37,027 bases of DNA, taken from contig JAQXZA010000026.1 of assembly GCA_029226955.1 (NCBI GenBank), forward strand, positions 1 through 37,027, in the 5' to 3' direction. Shown here piece after piece: positions 33,017 through 37,027 of the stretch. The translations under genes were made by a program, and so were the position numbers. The number at the start of each line of letters is the position of its first letter. The first letter of the stretch is position 1. The DNA comes from Clostridia bacterium. Lineage in GTDB: Bacteria; Bacillota; Clostridia; Oscillospirales; Acutalibacteraceae. Below the pieces are notes generated by a model, which saw nothing but the letters and a program-made list of their open reading frames with translations, had not been told where the DNA came from and did not search any database.

Positions 33017-34231
33017 ATGTATCCAAAACAGGAAGTTGTTGCAATGATTCTCGCCGGAGGTCAGGGCAGCAGACTCGGGGTACTTACTCAGAAACTCGCA
33101 AAACCAGCCGTTCCTTATGGCGGCAAATACCGCATTATTGACTTTCCGCTTTCAAACTGCGTAAATTCAGGCATTGAGGCAGTAGGTGTTCTCACACAAT
33201 ATCAGCCGCTTGTTCTGAATGAATACATAGGCAGCGGTCAGCCGTGGGATTTGGACAGTATGAACAGTGGTGTCCGTGTATTGTCACCATATCAGCAGGT
33301 AAAAGGTGCTGACTGGTATTCAGGTACAGCTAATGCAATTTATCAGAACATAAACTACATAGAAAGATATAACCCCGAATATGTCGTTATACTTTCAGGC
33401 GACCATATCTACAAAATGGATTACTCAAAAATGGTTGCTTATCACAAAGAAAAAAATGCCGACTGCACAATCGCAGTAATTGATGTTCCGCTTGCGGAGG
33501 CGTCAAGATTCGGTATTCTTAACACCAATCCCGACGGTTCAATCTATGAATTTGACGAAAAGCCAAAAGTTCCGAAAAGCACAAATGCCTCAATGGGTAT
33601 TTATGTTTTCAGTTGGGACAAGCTCAGAAAATATCTTGTTGAAGATGAAGAAAATACTGAATCATCACACGATTTCGGTAAAGATGTTCTCCCAAAAATG
33701 CTTTCTGACGGTCAGAGAATGTTTGCTTATGCCTTTGAAGGCTACTGGAAAGATGTAGGAACTATCGACAGTCTTTGGGAGTCAAATATGGATCTTCTTG
33801 ACCCGAATACAACGCTCGACCTCAGTGACGAATCGTGGAAGATTTATTCACGCAATCCTGTTGTTCCGCCGCACTATATTTCAGAAACAGCAAGCGTACA
33901 AAATTCGCTTATCTCTGACGGCTGTGATATAAACGGTAAAATTGACTTCTCGGTTCTTTTCTCTAATGTAACTGTTGCACATAATGCGGTTATACAGGAT
34001 TCAATCATTATGCCGGGTGCAGTAATTGAGGAAGGTGCCGTTGTACAGTATGCTATCGTATCCGAAAACGCTGTAATAGGTAAAAATGCTGTTGTTGGTG
34101 CTCGTCCTGAGGATATTGACGACAAGGATAAATGGGGTATTGCGGTAATAGGCGACAATGTAAAAATCGGTGCAAATGCCGTTGTTCCACCAAAAGCTAT
34201 GATTTCAAAAGATGTTGAGGAGGTAAAATAA
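33017..34231 (+). CDS. glgC: Glucose-1-phosphate adenylyltransferase, catalytic subunit
   Basis: 404 residues. It makes ADP-glucose from glucose-1-phosphate and ATP, the committed step of glycogen synthesis. The nucleotide-binding [14 protein letters not shown], the [19 protein letters not shown] loop, the catalytic Asp in [20 protein letters not shown] and the C-terminal left-handed beta-helix hexapeptides (about 290-390) are all present. It follows glgB by 37 bases with GGGGG just upstream, and precedes glgD by 2 bases. Confidence 0.97.
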   Translation: MYPKQEVVAMILAGGQGSRLGVLTQKLAKPAVPYGGKYRIIDFPLSNCVNSGIEAVGVLTQYQPLVLNEYIGSGQPWDLDSMNSGVRVLSPYQQVKGADWYSGTANAIYQNINYIERYNPEYVVILSGDHIYKMDYSKMVAYHKEKNADCTIAVIDVPLAEASRFGILNTNPDGSIYEFDEKPKVPKSTNASMGIYVFSWDKLRKYLVEDEENTESSHDFGKDVLPKMLSDGQRMFAYAFEGYWKDVGTIDSLWESNMDLLDPNTTLDLSDESWKIYSRNPVVPPHYISETASVQNSLISDGCDINGKIDFSVLFSNVTVAHNAVIQDSIIMPGAVIEEGAVVQYAIVSENAVIGKNAVVGARPEDIDDKDKWGIAVIGDNVKIGANAVVPPKAMISKDVEEVK

Positions 34232-34233
34232 TT

Positions 34234-35346
34234 ATGCGTGGAAATAATATCATGGGTATTATCTTCTCAAATCTTCACGAAGATCTTATCAATGAACTTA
34301 CCGACAGACGCACAATGGGTTCTGTTCCATTTGGCGGCAGATACCGTCTTATCGACTTTCCGCTTTCAAATATGGTGAACTCGGGTATCAATAAAATAGG
34401 TGTTCTCACAAAAAGCAACTATCAGTCCCTTATAGACCATCTCGGAACAGGTAAAGCGTGGGATCTTTCAAGAAAACGTGACGGACTTTTCATACTTCCG
34501 CCGTTCTCAAATACTTCCGAATATTCAAACCGTGTTACAACGCTTAATTCAATTATGCCGTTCCTCAAAAATTCAACTGAGGAATATGTTGCTATTTCCG
34601 ATTGTGACACAATATGCAATATAGACTATCAGAAAATATGCAGCAAGCACCTTGAAAACAATGCTGACATCACACTTGTATATAAGCGTGACACAATTCC
34701 GGCAAAACTTCACGACCCTGTTGTGCTTTCATTCGACTCAAAGGGCAGAGTAATTGATGTGCTTATAAATCCGTCACTTACAGGCAGTTGCAGCTTTTAT
34801 ATGAATATTATGATCATCAAACGTGAACTGCTGATAGACCTTGTAAACAAATGCATAAGCAAAAACACACTGAATTTCAAGCGTGATATTATTCAGGCTG
34901 AATACAAGAACCTTAACATCTACGGATATGAATTTGACGGTTTCTCACCTTGCATAACTTCAATGGGTGACTATTTCAACGCAAATATGGCACTTATGAA
35001 CTCAGATGTAAGAAAAGACCTTTTCAACAGCGACCGTCCTATTTATACAAAAGTCAGAGATGATATGCCGACAAAATACGGTCTTGGCTCAAAGGTTACA
35101 AATTCACTTATCGCAAACGGCTGTAATATTGAGGGTGAAGTTGAAAACTGCGTACTGTTCAAGGGTGTTCATATCGGCAAGGGTACAAAGGTTTCTAACT
35201 GCGTAATTATGCAGGACACAAAAATCGGCGATAACTGCAATCTTAACTATGTAATAGTAGATAAAGACGTTATCATCAAGGACGAACGCTCACTTATGGG
35301 TTTCCTTTCATATCCGGTATATATCAGCAAGGAAAGCACTGTTTAA
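34234..35346 (+). CDS. glgD: GlgD, non-catalytic partner subunit of GlgC
   Basis: 370 residues. It has the ADP-glucose pyrophosphorylase fold (GGRYRLIDFPLSNMVNSGI, C-terminal beta-helix hexapeptides) but the catalytic signatures are degraded. The GGQGxRL loop is replaced by SNLHEDLINELT, and GDHIYKMDY is replaced by SDCDTICNIDY. GlgD is known in Firmicutes as a regulatory partner of GlgC. The start at ATG 34234 is 2 bases after the glgC stop, with GAGGAGG in the glgC end. It is likely co-translated with glgC. Confidence 0.95.
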   Translation: MRGNNIMGIIFSNLHEDLINELTDRRTMGSVPFGGRYRLIDFPLSNMVNSGINKIGVLTKSNYQSLIDHLGTGKAWDLSRKRDGLFILPPFSNTSEYSNRVTTLNSIMPFLKNSTEEYVAISDCDTICNIDYQKICSKHLENNADITLVYKRDTIPAKLHDPVVLSFDSKGRVIDVLINPSLTGSCSFYMNIMIIKRELLIDLVNKCISKNTLNFKRDIIQAEYKNLNIYGYEFDGFSPCITSMGDYFNANMALMNSDVRKDLFNSDRPIYTKVRDDMPTKYGLGSKVTNSLIANGCNIEGEVENCVLFKGVHIGKGTKVSNCVIMQDTKIGDNCNLNYVIVDKDVIIKDERSLMGFLSYPVYISKESTV

Positions 35347-35394
35347 TAAAATTTTTACACAAATACAAAAATACCCGGAGGTGTATATATAAGT

Positions 35395-36822
35395 ATGAAG
35401 GTTTTGTATGTAACAAGTGAGGCACAACCTTTTGCAGCGTCAGGCGGACTTGCCGAAGTTTCCGGCTCTCTCCCCCACGCTTTGCGTCAGCGTCTTATCG
35501 GCTGTCGTATTGTAATGCCTCTTTATGATGAAATCTCACAGGAATACAAAGACCAAATGCGTTTCATCACAAGTTTTTCTGTTCCTGTATCTTGGAGAAG
35601 ACAATACTGCGGAATTTTTGAACTCAGATACAACGGTGTAATTTACTACTTCCTTGATAACCAGTATTACTTCAAACGTCAGGGAATGTACGGTCACTAT
35701 GATGATGCTGAGCGTTTTGCATTCTTTTCAAGAGCCGTACTTGAAATGCTTCCGTTTATCGACTTTAAGCCGAATGTAATTCATTGCAACGACTGGCAGT
35801 CAGCTCTTGTGCCTACATACTACAATCTGTTCTATTCTCAGAATGAATGGTATAAAGGTATCAAAACAATATTTACGATTCACAACATACAGTATCAGGG
35901 AAAATACGGTCCCGAACTTTATGATGAAGTCCTCGGCATACCACCTCAGAGTCGTTCAATTCTCGACTGCGACGGCTGTATCAACTATATGAAGGGTGCA
36001 ATAGAAACCGCAAACCGTGTTACAACCGTAAGCCCGAGTTATTCGTGGGAAATCCGTGACCCGTGGTTCTCGCACGGACTTGACTCTATTCTTAACGCTC
36101 GTGCGTGGAAGATAAGAGGTATTCTCAACGGTATTGACACCACATCATATAATCCGGCAACCGACAAGGCGATTTATGTAAACTACAATGTCAATGACCT
36201 TGCTGGAAAAGCCGAAAACAAGAGAAAATTACAGGAACGTCTTGGACTTGAACAAAATGCCGAAGTTCCGGTTATTGCAATGGTTACACGACTTGTTGCA
36301 CATAAAGGACTTGACCTTGTCAAACAGGCACTTGACCAGCTTATGCGTGAGGAATATGTTCAGTTTGTAATTCTCGGTTCAGGCGACTGGGAATATGAAA
36401 GTTTCTTCCGCTCAATGCAGGACAAATATCCGGGCAAACTTTGTTCCTGTCACGGCTTTGTTCCCGAACTGTCAAGAAAAATTTATGCCGGTGCTGATAT
36501 GTTCCTTATGCCGTCAAAATCAGAGCCTTGTGGACTTTCACAGATGATTGCACTACGCTATGGCACTATTCCGATTGTACGTGAAGTAGGCGGTCTGCGT
36601 GACTCCATTCAGGACAGCGGCACAGGTGAGGGCAACGGCTTTACATTCAAAAACTATGACGCAATGGATATGCTTGGCTGTATCCGCCGTGCGATTGCGG
36701 GTTACTGGCAGCACGACGGCTGGGAGGTTCTTATAAAACGTGCAATGAACTGCGATAATAGTTGGGCTCGTTCCGCAACCGAATATATCAACCTTTACCG
36801 TGAAGTTATAGACGAAAAGTAA
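35395..36822 (+). CDS. glgA: Glycogen synthase (ADP-glucose type)
   Basis: 475 residues, GT5 family. It transfers glucose from ADP-glucose to the glycogen chain. The N-terminal substrate loop reads PFAASGGLAEVSGSLP, where the usual Lys-Thr-Gly-Gly-Leu has Ser in place of the Lys-Thr. C-terminal parts are VTRLVAHKGLDLV, GSGDWEYE and the SEPCGLSQMIALRYGTIPIVRE catalytic and nucleotide-sugar segment (E-x7-E). The ATG has GGAGGTG about 11 bases upstream. It is the last gene of the operon, closed by a terminator. Confidence 0.96.
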   Translation: MKVLYVTSEAQPFAASGGLAEVSGSLPHALRQRLIGCRIVMPLYDEISQEYKDQMRFITSFSVPVSWRRQYCGIFELRYNGVIYYFLDNQYYFKRQGMYGHYDDAERFAFFSRAVLEMLPFIDFKPNVIHCNDWQSALVPTYYNLFYSQNEWYKGIKTIFTIHNIQYQGKYGPELYDEVLGIPPQSRSILDCDGCINYMKGAIETANRVTTVSPSYSWEIRDPWFSHGLDSILNARAWKIRGILNGIDTTSYNPATDKAIYVNYNVNDLAGKAENKRKLQERLGLEQNAEVPVIAMVTRLVAHKGLDLVKQALDQLMREEYVQFVILGSGDWEYESFFRSMQDKYPGKLCSCHGFVPELSRKIYAGADMFLMPSKSEPCGLSQMIALRYGTIPIVREVGGLRDSIQDSGTGEGNGFTFKNYDAMDMLGCIRRAIAGYWQHDGWEVLIKRAMNCDNSWARSATEYINLYREVIDEK

Positions 36823-36830
36823 AATAAATC

Positions 36831-36867
36831 AACCGTGTGTATAGATTTCTATGCACACGGTTTTTAT
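36831..36867 (+). terminator. Intrinsic terminator of the glycogen operon
   Basis: A 14-bp stem AACCGTGTGTATAG/CTATGCACACGGTT (one T-G pair) with a 4-base loop, followed by TTTTATTTT. Confidence 0.92.
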
Positions 36868-36925
36868 TTTCGACTTATAATAATTGCATTACCAGTTTCC
36901 AAGTTTTCATAAAATAAAATAAAAA

Positions 36926-37000
36926 GTGAATTACTGACTAAAAGGTGATAAAATGGTAGATAACCAAACCAACCATATAAAACCTAAAGGAGTAATTCAC
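36926..37000 (+). promoter_or_regulatory. Leader with 10-bp inverted repeat at the last ribosome binding site
   Basis: GTGAATTACT (36926-36935) and AGTAATTCAC (36991-37000) are perfect inverted repeats 55 bases apart. The right arm lies between AAAGGAG and the ATG at 37001, so pairing could hide the start. An ATG-GTA frame at 36953 in the same frame as 37001 has a weaker ribosome binding site. Confidence 0.55.
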
Positions 37001-37027
37001 ATGAAAATATTATATACCCAAACACCT
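37001..37027 (+). CDS. Start of an unidentified gene (truncated by the window)
   Basis: Nine codons (MKILYTQTP) from ATG 37001 with AAAGGAG 8 bases upstream, running past the window end. The preceding 16 codons from ATG 36953 are in the same frame, so the true start may be earlier. Too little sequence to identify. Confidence 0.6.

Overview
The window looks like a chromosomal segment from a low-GC, Gram-positive, spore-forming gut Clostridium relative, most like an amylolytic Ruminococcus (R. bromii-type). This placement is an inference from gene content: two secreted starch-binding-type surface proteins, a GlgC/GlgD-type glycogen operon, T-box control of ilvBN, spoIID and a cwlJ/gerQ spore pair, and strong AGGAGG ribosome binding sites. 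No rRNA or tRNA gene, CRISPR array, integrase or complete insertion sequence was seen.

Layout. Bases 1-8400 hold lower glycolysis and surface proteins. They include the end of pyruvate kinase, a DUF6774-type small protein, a 635-aa surface protein (minus strand) with two X25-like and one CBM26-like module, a zinc-ribbon membrane protein, a DUF1540 protein, a 54-aa helical protein, enolase, a 260-aa one-module relative of the surface protein, and PduL-type phosphotransacylase. Bases 8568-12700 hold a DUF389 membrane protein and the acetolactate synthase operon ilvBN behind a T-box leader. Bases 12773-23429 (minus strand) are a compact phage-derived operon of 17 genes. It encodes terminase, portal, protease/scaffold, capsid, head-tail connectors, a tube-like protein and a PBSX-type baseplate. 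All its reading frames are open, but there is no recognisable sheath, tape measure, fibre, lysis or integration gene. Bases 23561-25892 (minus strand) are sporulation and germination genes: gerQ-like, cwlJ-like and spoIID. Bases 26131-30293 hold citrate synthase, an 8-helix membrane protein with an acidic repeat tail, and GAPDH. Bases 30548-36822 are the glycogen operon glgB-glgC-glgD-glgA, with a repetitive lysine-rich tail on GlgB. The last bases open a new gene behind a leader with a perfect 10-bp inverted repeat.

How it fits together. The metabolic genes (pyk, eno, gap, gltA, pduL) cover lower glycolysis, entry to the TCA branch and acyl-phosphate formation. The glg operon stores surplus glucose as glycogen, and the two surface proteins probably hold starch at the cell. 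Several sigma-A-type promoters with exact 17-bp spacers and many intrinsic terminators divide the region into short units.

The most unusual parts are the phage-derived particle operon lying directly beside spore genes, and a dispersed heptanucleotide repeat family whose tracts begin at or overlap stop codons.
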